DNA of 64,000 nucleotides from Rhodoplanes elegans (lineage in GTDB: Bacteria; Pseudomonadota; Alphaproteobacteria; Rhizobiales; Xanthobacteraceae), in contig NZ_NHSK01000061.1 of NCBI RefSeq assembly GCF_016653355.1, forward strand, positions 1 through 64,000, given 5' to 3'. The position numbers and the translations under genes are program-made. The notes beneath the pieces were generated by a model, which was not told the DNA's origin, made no database searches, and worked only from the letters and a program-made list of their open reading frames with translations. Below, piece by piece: positions 8,465 to 16,850 of the stretch (position 1 is the stretch's first letter; each line of letters starts with the position of its first letter).

Positions 8465-8557
8465 CGTCATGCCCGCGCTCGTCGCGGGCATCCACGGCTT
8501 CACGACGGCGGTCGCGCAGAAGGCGTGGATGGCCGGGACGGGCCCGGCCATGACGAC
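8465..8557. repeat. Palindromic 'GTCATGCCC' intergenic element
   Basis: Starts with CGTCATGCCCGCG and ends with GGCCATGACGACG, with inner complementary arms (GCCCGCG/CGCGGGC and GGCCGGG/CCCGGCC). The same family recurs at 14191-14276. Translated it gives MPALVAGIHG...KAWMAGTGPAMTT, the pattern of spurious peptides common in Bradyrhizobiaceae annotations. It occupies the gap between two convergent genes. Confidence 0.8.
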
Positions 8558-8593
8558 GATCGAGAGGCAGCGCGACTCTCGCCGTAGCGCGGG

Positions 8594-9031
8594 CTACGCC
8601 ACGATGCCGTTCTTGGTCAGCAGGCGCTCGGCCGAGTCGTTCCACACGTCCATCTGGACGATCTTGCCGTTCTTGACGACGAAGCGGTCGATGTAGCGGT
8701 TGCCCTCGAACGGCGTGCCGTCCGGCCATTCGCCGTAGAGATGGCCGAGATTGTAGCAGATGGTCTCGCCGGCGCCCGGCACCACGTCGGTGCGCAGCAT
8801 GCGCTTCTTCACCCACTTGTAGCGGCCGGCGTTGAAGGCGGCGCTCTCGCGCGGATGCGAGAATTTTCGCCCGCCCGTGAACGTGATCACCAGGTCGTCG
8901 GCGATGAAGGTCGCGGCCTTGACCGGGTCCGGCACCATCGAGGCCTCCAGGAACGCCTCGACGATGGCGGCGGCGGCCTGCGTCTCGGACGGGCTGTCGA
9001 GCGGGGCGGGAGCGGGCGTGACGACGGGCAT
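8594..9031 (-). CDS. SnoaL/NTF2-like protein
   Basis: A 145-residue protein of the cone-shaped NTF2/SnoaL fold. Members include ketosteroid isomerase-like enzymes, polyketide cyclases and binding proteins, so the reaction cannot be named. Visible features are the early helix AAIVEAFLEASMVPDPVKAATFIADDLVI, the central GRYKWVKKRMLRTDVVPGAGE strand region and RYIDRFVVKNGKIVQMDVWND at the end. The start at 9031 has GGAGG seven bases upstream. It is divergent from the ABC substrate-binding protein at 9334, sharing a 302-bp control region, so it may act on the imported compound. Confidence 0.8.
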   Translation of the reverse strand: MPVVTPAPAPLDSPSETQAAAAIVEAFLEASMVPDPVKAATFIADDLVITFTGGRKFSHPRESAAFNAGRYKWVKKRMLRTDVVPGAGETICYNLGHLYGEWPDGTPFEGNRYIDRFVVKNGKIVQMDVWNDSAERLLTKNGIVA

Positions 9032-9166
9032 GGGGTCCTCCGGCGTTCGTTCGGATCGAGGATCGGGGGCGTGGTCGGGCACAGTCGGGACCTTTGGAAT
9101 GCATTTTCCCGGCCAGCCGGGCCGCGGCCCGGTTCGCCTGGGATCGTATGCGAACGGGATCATGAT

Positions 9167-9174
9167 TGTATACA
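9167..9174. promoter_or_regulatory. Putative GntR-type operator in divergent control region
   Basis: The 302-bp gap 9032-9333 between the SnoaL-like gene and the ABC binding-protein gene holds one AT-rich patch, GATTGTATACACTTTTG, centred on the perfect palindrome TGTATACA. FCD-type GntR regulators often bind such TNGTNNACNA-like sites. The regulator encoded at 7663 is the obvious candidate, but this is inference. The rest of the gap shows no gene. Confidence 0.45.
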
Positions 9175-9333
9175 CTTTTGCATGCGATTTGAGCGCGGCG
9201 GCGATGCGCTTGCCCACCGGATAGGCGTTTCCGAGGCCTTCGCGGGGGCGTTTCGGAGCGAATCGCGGAGATCGCGGCTGGCATGCGGCTTGCGAGGAGG
9301 GCGGCGGTCCACCCACCCCCGTGAGGTACGCCC

Positions 9334-10548
9334 ATGTCCAGGATCGTCCTGCCCAGGATGTCGTTCGCCCGCCCGACCCGGCGGCTCGCCCTCGCCGGCG
9401 CGACCGCGCTGTTCGCCGGCACACTCGCCGGTCTGGTCGCCGCGCCCGCGCAGGCGCAGGAGACCATCAAGCTCGGTCTCGTCGCCGCGATGTCGGGCCA
9501 GTCGGCGAAGTCCGGCGAAGCCATCGTGCGCGGCCTCACGCTCGCCATCGACGAGATGAACGCCAAGGGCGGGCTGCTGGGCAAGAAGGTCGAGCTGGTC
9601 GTGCGCGACGACGAGAGCAACCCGGCCAAGGGCGTCGTGGCGGCGCGCGAGCTCGTGCAGCGCGAGAAGGTGGCGGCGTTCTTCGGCGGGCTCGACACGC
9701 CGGTGTCGATCGCCATCGTGCCGTTCGCCAACCAGTCCAAGGTGCCGTTCATGGGCGTATGGGCGGCCGGCACGCCGATCACCAAGAACGGCGCGCCCGA
9801 CAACTACGTGTTCCGCGTCTCCGCCGTCGACGAGCTGGTCGACGTCGCGCTCGTCGACTACGCCGTGAAGAAGTACGGCGCCAAGAAGCCGGGCATGATC
9901 CTGATCAACAATCCCTGGGGCGAGTCGAACGAGAAGGGCCTCAAGGCCGCGCTCGAGGCCAAGGGCATCCCGTTCGCCGGCGTCGAGAAGTTCGAGACCA
10001 ACGACGTCGACGTGGTGCCGCAGCTCACCCGCCTGAAGCAGGCCGGCGCCGACGTGCTGTTCCTGGTCGCCAACGTGGCGCCCTCGGCGCAGGTGGTGAA
10101 GTCGCTCGACCGCATGGGCTGGTCGGTGCCGATCGTCTCGCATTGGGGCCCGGCCGGCGGCCGCTTCGGCGAGCTGGCCGGGGCGAGCGCCGACAAGGTG
10201 CACTTCATCCAGACCTTCACGTTCTCGGGCAACGACGCCCCCAAGGCGGCCGCCGTGCTGGCGGCGCTCAAGGCCAAGTACCCGGCCGTCAAGTCGCTCG
10301 CCGACGTGACGCCGGCGGTCGGCATCGCCAACGCCTACGACGCCGTCCATCTGGTCGGCCTCGCCATCACAAAAGCGGGCTCGACCGACGGCACCAAGGT
10401 GCGCGACGCCCTCTACGCGATCGACTCGTATGACGGCCTGATCAAGACCTACAAGACGCCGTTCACCAAGCAGAACCACGACGCACTCGCCGCGTCGGAC
10501 TACATCTTCACCCAGTTCAAGGGTGACGAGATCGTCCCGCTGAAGTGA
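9334..10548 (+). CDS. ABC transporter substrate-binding protein, branched-chain type
   Basis: Periplasmic receptor of the type I Leu/Ile/Val-binding family (Peripla_BP_6). The 404-residue product has an export signal (RRLALAGATALFAG, cleavage probably after AQA near residue 45) followed by IKLGLVAAMSGQSAKSGEAIVRG and the usual two-lobe pattern (FFGGLDTPVSIAIVPFANQ; AVGIANAYDAVHL). A second in-frame ATG at 9358 is possible. It heads the importer continued at 10799 and 11671. This family also carries amides, urea and aromatic acids; the amidohydrolase downstream points to something other than amino acids. Confidence 0.92.
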   Translation: MSRIVLPRMSFARPTRRLALAGATALFAGTLAGLVAAPAQAQETIKLGLVAAMSGQSAKSGEAIVRGLTLAIDEMNAKGGLLGKKVELVVRDDESNPAKGVVAARELVQREKVAAFFGGLDTPVSIAIVPFANQSKVPFMGVWAAGTPITKNGAPDNYVFRVSAVDELVDVALVDYAVKKYGAKKPGMILINNPWGESNEKGLKAALEAKGIPFAGVEKFETNDVDVVPQLTRLKQAGADVLFLVANVAPSAQVVKSLDRMGWSVPIVSHWGPAGGRFGELAGASADKVHFIQTFTFSGNDAPKAAAVLAALKAKYPAVKSLADVTPAVGIANAYDAVHLVGLAITKAGSTDGTKVRDALYAIDSYDGLIKTYKTPFTKQNHDALAASDYIFTQFKGDEIVPLK

Positions 10549-10583
10549 GGCGCGGGTCGGCCCGTGGGCGGGCGCCGCGTGTT

Positions 10584-10756
10584 CCTTCTCCCCGCACGCG
10601 GGGAGAAGGTGTCTCGCCGCGCAGCGGCGAGACGGATGAGGGGGCGTTTCCCCGGCGCAGAGACTCGCGGGCGCTCAGGCTCGCGGCGGCGCCCCCTCAC
10701 CCGACGTCCGCGCTCATCGCGCGAACGTCGACCTCTCCCCGCGTGCGGGGAGAGGT
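10584..10756. repeat. Palindromic element, copy A
   Basis: Begins with CCTTCTCCCCGC...GCGGGGAGAAGG and ends with CCTCTCCCCGC...GCGGGGAGAGG, with inner complementary arms GAGGGGGCG/CGCCCCCTC. It belongs to the same family as 42974-43120 and 45338-45465. It sits between the substrate-binding-protein gene and the permease gene of one transport operon, where an RNA hairpin could adjust relative expression. Confidence 0.85.
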
Positions 10757-10798
10757 GACGGACGGCGGAGATCGGGGCTGACCCCCGGGGAGAACGAG

Positions 10799-11671
10799 AT
10801 GCTGCTGATTTCGTCGATCGTCTCCGGGCTCGGGCTCGGCAGCATGTACGGGCTGATCGCGCTCGGCTTCCACGTCACCTACGTGGTGTCGAGCACGGTC
10901 AACTTCGCGCAGGGCTCGGCCATGATGCTCGGCGCCGTGCTGGGCTACGTGTTCGCGGTCAAACTCGGCTGGCCGTGGGTGCCGGCCGCGATCCTCGCGC
11001 TGTTCCTGTGCGCCGCCTTTGGGCTCGTGATCGAGCGTGTGCTGGTGCGCCCCTTCGTCGACCGCCGCTCCGACGCCTGGCTGATGGCGACCGTGGCAGG
11101 CGGCATCGTGCTCGACAACGCCGTGCTGTTCACGTTCGGCAAGGAGCCGCGCAGCTTTCCCTCGTCCCTCGCCGTCAAGCCGGTCGAGATCTTCGGTGCC
11201 GGCGTCTACCCGCTGCAGCTCGTCATCCCGGTCGTCGGCCTCGGCATCGCGGTGCTGCTACATCTCGCGTTGAGGAAGACCCGGCGCGGAAAAGCGCTGC
11301 TCGCCGTCGTGCAGAACCCGGACGCGGCGCGGCTGATGGGCATCGACGTGCGCCGCGTCGTCGCCGTCGCCTTCATGCTCTCGACCGCGCTCGCCGGTCT
11401 CGCCGGCCTGCTGATCGCGCCCCTGTTCAGCGTGCAGTCCGAGATGGGCACGCTGTTCGGCATCAAGGCCTTCGCGGTGGCGATCCTGGGGGGCATCGGC
11501 TCGGCCTGGGGCGTGATGCTGGCCGGCCTGATCTACGGCCTCACCGAGGCGCTGGTGACGGCCTATCTCGGCTCGACCTACACCCAGATCGTCGTCTTCT
11601 CGGTGGTGATCGCCGCGCTCGCTTTGATGCCCCACGGCCTCCTCGGCCGCGCCGCCGTGAGCAAGGTGTGA
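10799..11671 (+). CDS. ABC transporter permease, LivH type
   Basis: Inner-membrane permease of the branched-chain type importer. The 290-residue product has about eight hydrophobic segments and the LivH signature SMYGLIALGFHVTYVVSSTV then NFAQGSAMM near residues 18-42; the EAA-like loop reads KTRRGKALLAVVQNPDAARLMGID. A GGGGAGAAC ribosome site precedes the ATG. Its TGA overlaps the ATG of the fused permease-ATPase gene by one base (TGATG), so the two are translationally coupled. Confidence 0.93.
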   Translation: MLLISSIVSGLGLGSMYGLIALGFHVTYVVSSTVNFAQGSAMMLGAVLGYVFAVKLGWPWVPAAILALFLCAAFGLVIERVLVRPFVDRRSDAWLMATVAGGIVLDNAVLFTFGKEPRSFPSSLAVKPVEIFGAGVYPLQLVIPVVGLGIAVLLHLALRKTRRGKALLAVVQNPDAARLMGIDVRRVVAVAFMLSTALAGLAGLLIAPLFSVQSEMGTLFGIKAFAVAILGGIGSAWGVMLAGLIYGLTEALVTAYLGSTYTQIVVFSVVIAALALMPHGLLGRAAVSKV

Positions 11672-14160
11672 TGACCGGCCTCGCCAAATCCTACGCGACC
11701 CCGGTCGCCATCGCGCTGCTCACCGCGGGCGCGCTCGCCTTCGCGCTGCTCGCCGAAGGGTATGCGCCCTTCGTGCTGGCGCTCGTCGCGCTCACCGTCG
11801 TCGTCTGCGTCGGGCTCAACATTCTGCTCGGGCTCACCGGTCAGGTGTCGCTCGGGCATGTCGGCTTCTACGCGATCGGCGCCTATGCGGTGGCGATCCT
11901 CACGCTCGCCGGCGTCGACTTCTGGCTCGCGCTGCCGGCCGCCGGGCTGATCGCCGCCGTCGTCGGCCTCCTGTTGTCGCTGCCGGCGCTGCGGGTCGCA
12001 GGGCCGACGCTCGCGATGCTCACCATCGCGTTCGCCTTCATCGTCCAGCACGGCACCATCGAGTGGCGGGCGCTGACCGGCGGCGCCAATGGCCTGATGG
12101 GTCTGCCGCCGCCTTCGATCGGCTCGCTCGTCTTCACCGAGCGCGAGATGGCGGCGCTCGCGGTTCTCTTGGCGGGCGTGGCGCTGTGGCTCTATCACCG
12201 CATCGCGCGGAGCGCGTGGGGCAAGAGCATGGTCGCGGTGCGCGACGCCGAGATCGCGGCCCGCTCGATCGGCCTCGATCCGGTGATCGTCAAGGCGGCG
12301 GCCTTCATGCTGTCGGCCGGCTTCGCTGGGGTGGCCGGCGGGCTGTTCGCGCCGCTGATGATGTTCGTCGCGCCGGACTCGTTTCCGTTCTCGCAGTCGA
12401 TCCTGTTCCTGCTCGCCGTCGTGGTCGGCGGCGCTGGCGCCGTGTTTGGCCCGGTCATCGGCGCCGCGATCAGCGTCGTGCTGCCCGAGCTCCTGTCGGG
12501 CCTCGCCGAGTACCGGCTCCTGTTCTTCGGCGCGCTGCTGCTCGCCGTGCTGTGGCTCGCGCCGTCCGGCGTCATCGGCACGGTGTCGCGGTTCTGGCGG
12601 CGCATCGATCCGCGCACGGCCGACGCGACCGGCACCGATCTCGCCGCGCTGCTCACGCCGGCGGAGCCGCAGGCCCTGCGGGTCGAAGGGCTGACGCTCG
12701 CCTTCGGCGGCATCAAGGCCGCGACCAACGTCGCCGTCACGGCCGAGCCCGGGCGCGTGACCGCGATCATCGGGCCGAACGGCGCCGGCAAGACGACGGT
12801 GCTGAACATGATCGGCGGCTTCTATCGCCCCGATTCCGGCGCCGTCCGGCTCGGCGATCGCGACCTCGCCGGCGCGGCGAGCCACACGGTGGCGCGTGCC
12901 GGCATCGCCCGCACCTATCAGACGACGCGGCTGTTCGGCTCCCTCTCGGTGCGCGACAACATTCTGGTCGCGCTCCGCCGCGGCAAGCTCGGCGGCCTCC
13001 TCGGCCGCTTCGCCGGGCCGGACGACGAGACGGCCGCCGAGGCGCTGCTGGCCTTCGTCGGCTATCGCGGCGCGCTGGCGACGCCGGCCGCCGATCTCGC
13101 CCATGTCGACCGCCGCCTGGTCGAGATCGCCCGGGCGCTCGCCATGCGGCCGCGCGTGCTGCTGCTCGACGAGCCGGCCGCCGGCCTGATGCGGGCCGAC
13201 AAGGACACGCTCGCCGTGCTGTTGCGCCGGATCGCCGATCTCGGCATCGCCGTGATCCTGGTCGAGCACGACATGCAGCTCGTGATGGGCATCTCCGACA
13301 CCATCGTGGTGCTCGACGCCGGCGTGCCGATCGCCACCGGCACGCCCGCCGAGATCCGTCGCGACCCGAAGGTGATCAAGGCCTATCTGGGCGGCGAGGC
13401 TACGGCCGGGCGCGGCCGCACCGCGCCCTGGGAGGCGCCCGTCGACGCGATCCTCACCGTGATGCGGCTGACCGCCGGCTACGGCGCGGCCCCCGTGCTG
13501 GAGAACGTCGACCTCGACGTCCGCCCGGGCGAGACCGTGGCGCTGATCGGGGCCAACGGGGCCGGCAAGTCGACCACCATGCGGGCGCTCGCCGGCCTGC
13601 TGCGGCCGGTCGACGGCGAGGTCGTGTTCAACGATCTGCGCATCGACCATCTCGACGCGCCCGAGATCGCCGCTTCGCGTTTGGTGCTGGTGCCGGAGGG
13701 CCGGCAGGTGTTTCCGGACCTCTCGGTGCGCGACAACATTCTGCTCGGCGCCCACACGCGCAGCGATCGGGAGATCGAGGCCGACGCAGAGCGTCTGCTC
13801 GACCTGTTCCCGCGATTGCGCGAACGCATCGACAATCCGGCCGGGCTTCTCTCCGGCGGCGAGCAGCAGATGCTGGCAATCGTCCGCGGCCTGATGGCGC
13901 GCCCCCGCACGCTGATGCTCGACGAGCCCTCGCTCGGCCTCGCGCCGGCCGTCATCGAGGGACTGTTCGACGTGCTCGCGCGGCTGCGCGACGAGGGCGT
14001 CACCATCCTGCTGGTCGACCAGATGGCGCAGCTCGCCCTCGACGTCGCCGACCGCGCCTATGTGCTCGAGTCAGGCCGCGTGGTGCGGGCCGACACGGCC
14101 GCGGCCCTGCGCGGCGACCCCGCCATCGAGGCGGCGTATCTCGGCCACGCGGCGGAGTGA
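11671..14160 (+). CDS. Fused LivM permease - LivG ATPase - LivF ATPase
   Basis: One uninterrupted 829-residue frame carries three subunits that are normally separate. Residues 1-310 are a LivM-type permease (LNILLGLTGQVSLGHVGFYA). Residues about 337-576 are a LivG-type ATPase with Walker A GPNGAGKTT near 367 and Walker B LLLDEPAAG. Residues about 595-829 are a LivF-type ATPase with Walker A GANGAGKST near 626, signature LSGGEQQ near 725 and Walker B LMLDEPSLG. The LivG signature is atypical: LAHVDRR near 475 instead of LS(Y/G)GQ. LivM-LivG fusions are known; adding LivF places both ATPases on one chain with one permease. Raw-read or frameshift artefacts cannot be excluded from sequence alone, but codon use and linkers look smooth. 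Confidence 0.93.
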   Translation: MTGLAKSYATPVAIALLTAGALAFALLAEGYAPFVLALVALTVVVCVGLNILLGLTGQVSLGHVGFYAIGAYAVAILTLAGVDFWLALPAAGLIAAVVGLLLSLPALRVAGPTLAMLTIAFAFIVQHGTIEWRALTGGANGLMGLPPPSIGSLVFTEREMAALAVLLAGVALWLYHRIARSAWGKSMVAVRDAEIAARSIGLDPVIVKAAAFMLSAGFAGVAGGLFAPLMMFVAPDSFPFSQSILFLLAVVVGGAGAVFGPVIGAAISVVLPELLSGLAEYRLLFFGALLLAVLWLAPSGVIGTVSRFWRRIDPRTADATGTDLAALLTPAEPQALRVEGLTLAFGGIKAATNVAVTAEPGRVTAIIGPNGAGKTTVLNMIGGFYRPDSGAVRLGDRDLAGAASHTVARAGIARTYQTTRLFGSLSVRDNILVALRRGKLGGLLGRFAGPDDETAAEALLAFVGYRGALATPAADLAHVDRRLVEIARALAMRPRVLLLDEPAAGLMRADKDTLAVLLRRIADLGIAVILVEHDMQLVMGISDTIVVLDAGVPIATGTPAEIRRDPKVIKAYLGGEATAGRGRTAPWEAPVDAILTVMRLTAGYGAAPVLENVDLDVRPGETVALIGANGAGKSTTMRALAGLLRPVDGEVVFNDLRIDHLDAPEIAASRLVLVPEGRQVFPDLSVRDNILLGAHTRSDREIEADAERLLDLFPRLRERIDNPAGLLSGGEQQMLAIVRGLMARPRTLMLDEPSLGLAPAVIEGLFDVLARLRDEGVTILLVDQMAQLALDVADRAYVLESGRVVRADTAAALRGDPAIEAAYLGHAAE

Positions 14161-14190
14161 GCTTGTGATGTTGTTTCGATCCTCTCCGCT

Positions 14191-14276
14191 GTCATGGCCG
14201 GGCTTGTCCCGGCCATCCACGACAGAGCCTCGCCGCTCGAGACGTGGATGCCCGGCACAACGCCGGGCATGACGAC
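14191..14276. repeat. Palindromic 'GTCATGGCC' intergenic element
   Basis: Starts with GTCATGGCCGGGCTTGTCCC and ends with CGCCGGGCATGACGAC, with arms GGCCGGG/CCCGGCC and GCCCGGC/GCCGGGC. It is the second copy of the 8465-8557 family. It overlaps an in-frame upstream extension of the amidohydrolase frame, encoding a spurious MAGLVPAIHD leader, which is why the later ATG at 14311 is preferred for that gene. Confidence 0.85.
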
Positions 14277-14310
14277 TCAGAATTTGTCGCGTTTCCGGAC
14301 CCTCGAAACA

Positions 14311-15552
14311 ATGCCCCTCGATCTCGTCTTCAAGAACGTCCGCCTCGTCGGCCGTGAGGCGCCGTGCGACCTCGGCGTCGCGGACGGCCGCATCGTCGCG
14401 ATCGAGTCGCGCATTGCGGCGGACGCGCCCGTGGAGGACCTCGGCGGGCGGCTCGCGGTCGCCGGCTTCGTCGAGACCCACATCCATCTCGACAAGTCCT
14501 GCATCCTCGACCGCTGCCGGAGCGAGCAGGGCACGCTCGCCGAGGCGATCGCCCAGGTGGCGGCGGCCAAGCGGGACTTCACCGAGGACGACGTCTACAC
14601 CCGCGCGAAACGGACCCTGGAGAAGGCGATCCTGCAGGGCACGACCCGCATGCGCACCCATGTCGAGGTCGACCCGCGCATCGGGCTGACGAGCTTTCGG
14701 GCGATCCGTCGGCTGAAGCGCGACTATGCCTACGCGATCGATCTCGACGTCTGCGTCTTTCCGCAGGAGGGGCTGCTCAACGATCCGGGGGCCGAGGAGC
14801 TTCTGGTCCAATGCTGCGAGGAGGGGGCCGACACGATCGGCGGCTGCCCCTACACGGACGCGGACCCGCACGGCCAGATCGCCCGCATCTTCGCGATCGC
14901 CAAACGCTACGATCTCGACGTCGACTTCCATCTCGACTTCGATCTCGATCCGACCTGGACTCATCTCGACGAGGTGTGCCGCCAGACCGACCGCTTCGGC
15001 TGGGGCGGGCGCGTCGCCATCGGCCACGTGACCAAGCTCTCGGCCATGCCGGAGGCGGCGCGGGCGGCGGCGGCCCGAAAGCTCGCCGATGCGGGCGTGG
15101 CGCTGACCGTGCTGCCGGCGACCGACCTGTTTCTCATGGGCCGCGGCCACGACCACGATGTGCCGCGCGGCGTGACGCCCGCTCATCGCCTGGCGGCGCA
15201 GGGCGTCACCTGCTCGATCGCCACCAACAACGTGCTCAACCCGTTCACGCCGTTCGGCGACTGCTCGATGGTGCGGATCGCGAACCTGTACGCCAACGTC
15301 GCCCAGCTCGGCCGCGCCGCCGAGCTGGAGACCTGCCTCGACCTGATCACCGCGGCGCCGGCGCGGCTGATGAACCTTGCCGACTACGGCATCGCGGTCG
15401 GCAACCCGGCCGACCTCGTTGTGCTCGACGCGCAGGATCCGGCCGGCGCGATCGCCGAGCTCGCCGTGCCGCTCGCCGGCTGGAAGCGCGGCCGCCGCAC
15501 GTTCTCCCGCGCGCCTGCCGTGCTGCATCGGGAGTGCGTTCCGGCCGGGTGA
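14311..15552 (+). CDS. Amidohydrolase, cytosine-deaminase-like
   Basis: A TIM-barrel metal-dependent hydrolase of the amidohydrolase superfamily, cleaving C-N bonds of cyclic or aromatic amides or amidines. The 413-residue product keeps the metal-binding HIH pair (His57, His59 in ETHIHLDKSC), a third His in DVDFHLDFD and AIGHVTKLS. At the position where cytosine deaminase has the metal-ligand Asp (DNV/DDV) this protein reads T305-N306-N307-V308 within NNVLNPFTPFGDCS. From memory that variant defines a subfamily, so it need not be inactive, but the substrate is unclear. Linkage to the importer suggests it acts on the imported compound. The frame is open to 14194, but that extension is repeat DNA. 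Confidence 0.87.
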   Translation: MPLDLVFKNVRLVGREAPCDLGVADGRIVAIESRIAADAPVEDLGGRLAVAGFVETHIHLDKSCILDRCRSEQGTLAEAIAQVAAAKRDFTEDDVYTRAKRTLEKAILQGTTRMRTHVEVDPRIGLTSFRAIRRLKRDYAYAIDLDVCVFPQEGLLNDPGAEELLVQCCEEGADTIGGCPYTDADPHGQIARIFAIAKRYDLDVDFHLDFDLDPTWTHLDEVCRQTDRFGWGGRVAIGHVTKLSAMPEAARAAAARKLADAGVALTVLPATDLFLMGRGHDHDVPRGVTPAHRLAAQGVTCSIATNNVLNPFTPFGDCSMVRIANLYANVAQLGRAAELETCLDLITAAPARLMNLADYGIAVGNPADLVVLDAQDPAGAIAELAVPLAGWKRGRRTFSRAPAVLHRECVPAG

Positions 15553-15622
15553 GGCGGCGCGCTTGCGCGAGGCCGGCCGCGCCCGATACCTTCGCCGGGC
15601 CTCTGGTCGAAGCGTGGTCGCA

Positions 15623-16603
15623 ATGCTGGTCGTCGGTTCCCTGCTGCTCTTCGCCGTCGTCGTTCTCGCGGCGTCGGCGCTGCTCACCTGGCGGCTCGGC
15701 CGCACCATCGAGAAGGAGAACCCGCCGGTCGGCCGCCTGATCGACACCGGCCCGGCCCGCATCCACCTCGTCGACCTGAAGCCGGAGGCGCCAGCCCCGA
15801 CCGACGTCCCTTCGGCCGGCGCCCCGCCGGCCGTGCTGCTGCTGCACGGCGCCAATGTCCAGCACACCGACATGCGGGTCGCGCTCGGCGACCGGCTCGC
15901 CCGCCGCCTGCGCGTCCTGCTGCCGGACCGTCCGGGGCAGGGCTGGTCGGGGGAGGGCGGTCCGGAGGTCTCCGACCCCGGCCATCAGGTGGCGCTGATT
16001 CGCACCGCCGTGGAGACGGTGGGGGCGGGCCCGCTGATCGTCGTCGGCCATTCGCTCGGCGGCCTGATCGCGCTGCGCTACGCCCTCGACGAGCCCGGCG
16101 CCGTGAAGGGCCTCGTGCTGATCAACCCGACCACGCATCCGCGCCCCGGCGGGCTGCCCTGGTTTCAGCGGGTCGCCGAGGTGCTGTTCGTCGGCCCGCT
16201 GATCTGGACCGTGCTGCTGCCCGCGACCCTGCCGATGATGGACCGGCTGGTGACGCGGCTGTTCCGGCCGGAGCCGCCGAGGCGCGACTACGCCGCCCGC
16301 ACGGCGCTGGCGCTGGCGCTCACCCCGCGGCGGTTCCGCAACAGCATGACGGAGTATTCAGATCTCCGCGACCACCTCGTCGCGGTCGCGCCGCGCTATC
16401 CCGACGTCACGGTGCCGACCGTCGTGGTCGTCGCCGAGGCCGATCCGATCGTGCCGGCCGCCCTGCACGGCGAGGTGCTGGCCAAGGTGCTGCCGCATGG
16501 CCGCCTCGTGCGCATCCCGGCGGCCGGCCACATGGCCCACCATCGCCATGCCGAGGTCATCGCGGCCGAGATCGAGCGGCTCGCCGGTCTGCCGCCGGCC
16601 TGA
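15623..16603 (+). CDS. Membrane-anchored alpha/beta hydrolase
   Basis: A 326-residue alpha/beta-fold hydrolase with an N-terminal membrane anchor or uncleaved signal (residues 1-23, LVVGSLLLFAVVVLAASALL). The oxyanion strand reads VLLLHGAN, the nucleophile elbow is Gly142-His143-Ser144-Leu145-Gly146, the acid is probably Asp in VAEADPIVP and the catalytic His is in AAGHMAHH. Esterase, lipase or dehalogenase roles are all possible. It lies 70 bp after the amidohydrolase on the same strand and may finish the same pathway. The upstream open frame lacks a good start, so the ATG at 15623 is chosen. Confidence 0.85.
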   Translation: MLVVGSLLLFAVVVLAASALLTWRLGRTIEKENPPVGRLIDTGPARIHLVDLKPEAPAPTDVPSAGAPPAVLLLHGANVQHTDMRVALGDRLARRLRVLLPDRPGQGWSGEGGPEVSDPGHQVALIRTAVETVGAGPLIVVGHSLGGLIALRYALDEPGAVKGLVLINPTTHPRPGGLPWFQRVAEVLFVGPLIWTVLLPATLPMMDRLVTRLFRPEPPRRDYAARTALALALTPRRFRNSMTEYSDLRDHLVAVAPRYPDVTVPTVVVVAEADPIVPAALHGEVLAKVLPHGRLVRIPAAGHMAHHRHAEVIAAEIERLAGLPPA

Positions 16604-16773
16604 GTCGCCGTGGCGCCGGGCCGTCGCCGCCCGGCGCCGGCGCAGCCGCGTCGGCGGCTCCGCGGACGACCAGATTCCCTTGCGGTCCGCCGTGTCGGCC
16701 TTGCCAAGGGGGCGGGGATCATGCATCTAGAGCCCGTGGCGACCCGGTTACGGGCTGCCGCGTCCTCGTCCGG

Positions 16774-16850
16774 AGGAGTGTAGCTCAATTGGTCAGAGCA
16801 CCGGTCTCCAAAACCGGGGGTTGGGGGTTCGAGTCCCTCCACTCCTGCCA
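16774..16850 (+). tRNA. trnW: tRNA-Trp (anticodon CCA)
   Basis: A full cloverleaf can be drawn: acceptor arms AGGAGTG/CACTCCT, D-arm GCTC-AATTGGTCA-GAGC, anticodon stem CCGGT/ACCGG around the loop CTCCAAA (anticodon CCA), T-arm GGGTTCGAGTCCC, discriminator G and an encoded 3' CCA. It closely matches Escherichia coli tRNA-Trp. In many Alphaproteobacteria this gene lies just before secE-nusG; here 4.2 kb separates them. Confidence 0.97.

Noticed and set aside
11578-13755. 725-codon leftward frame opposite the ABC fusion
   Set aside because: Arg/Gln/Glu/His-rich shadow with no motif; the sense strand has three clear domains.
14194-14310. N-terminal extension of the amidohydrolase (MAGLVPAIHD...)
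   Set aside because: It is the translation of the GTCATGGCC palindrome; the family N-terminus starts at 14311.
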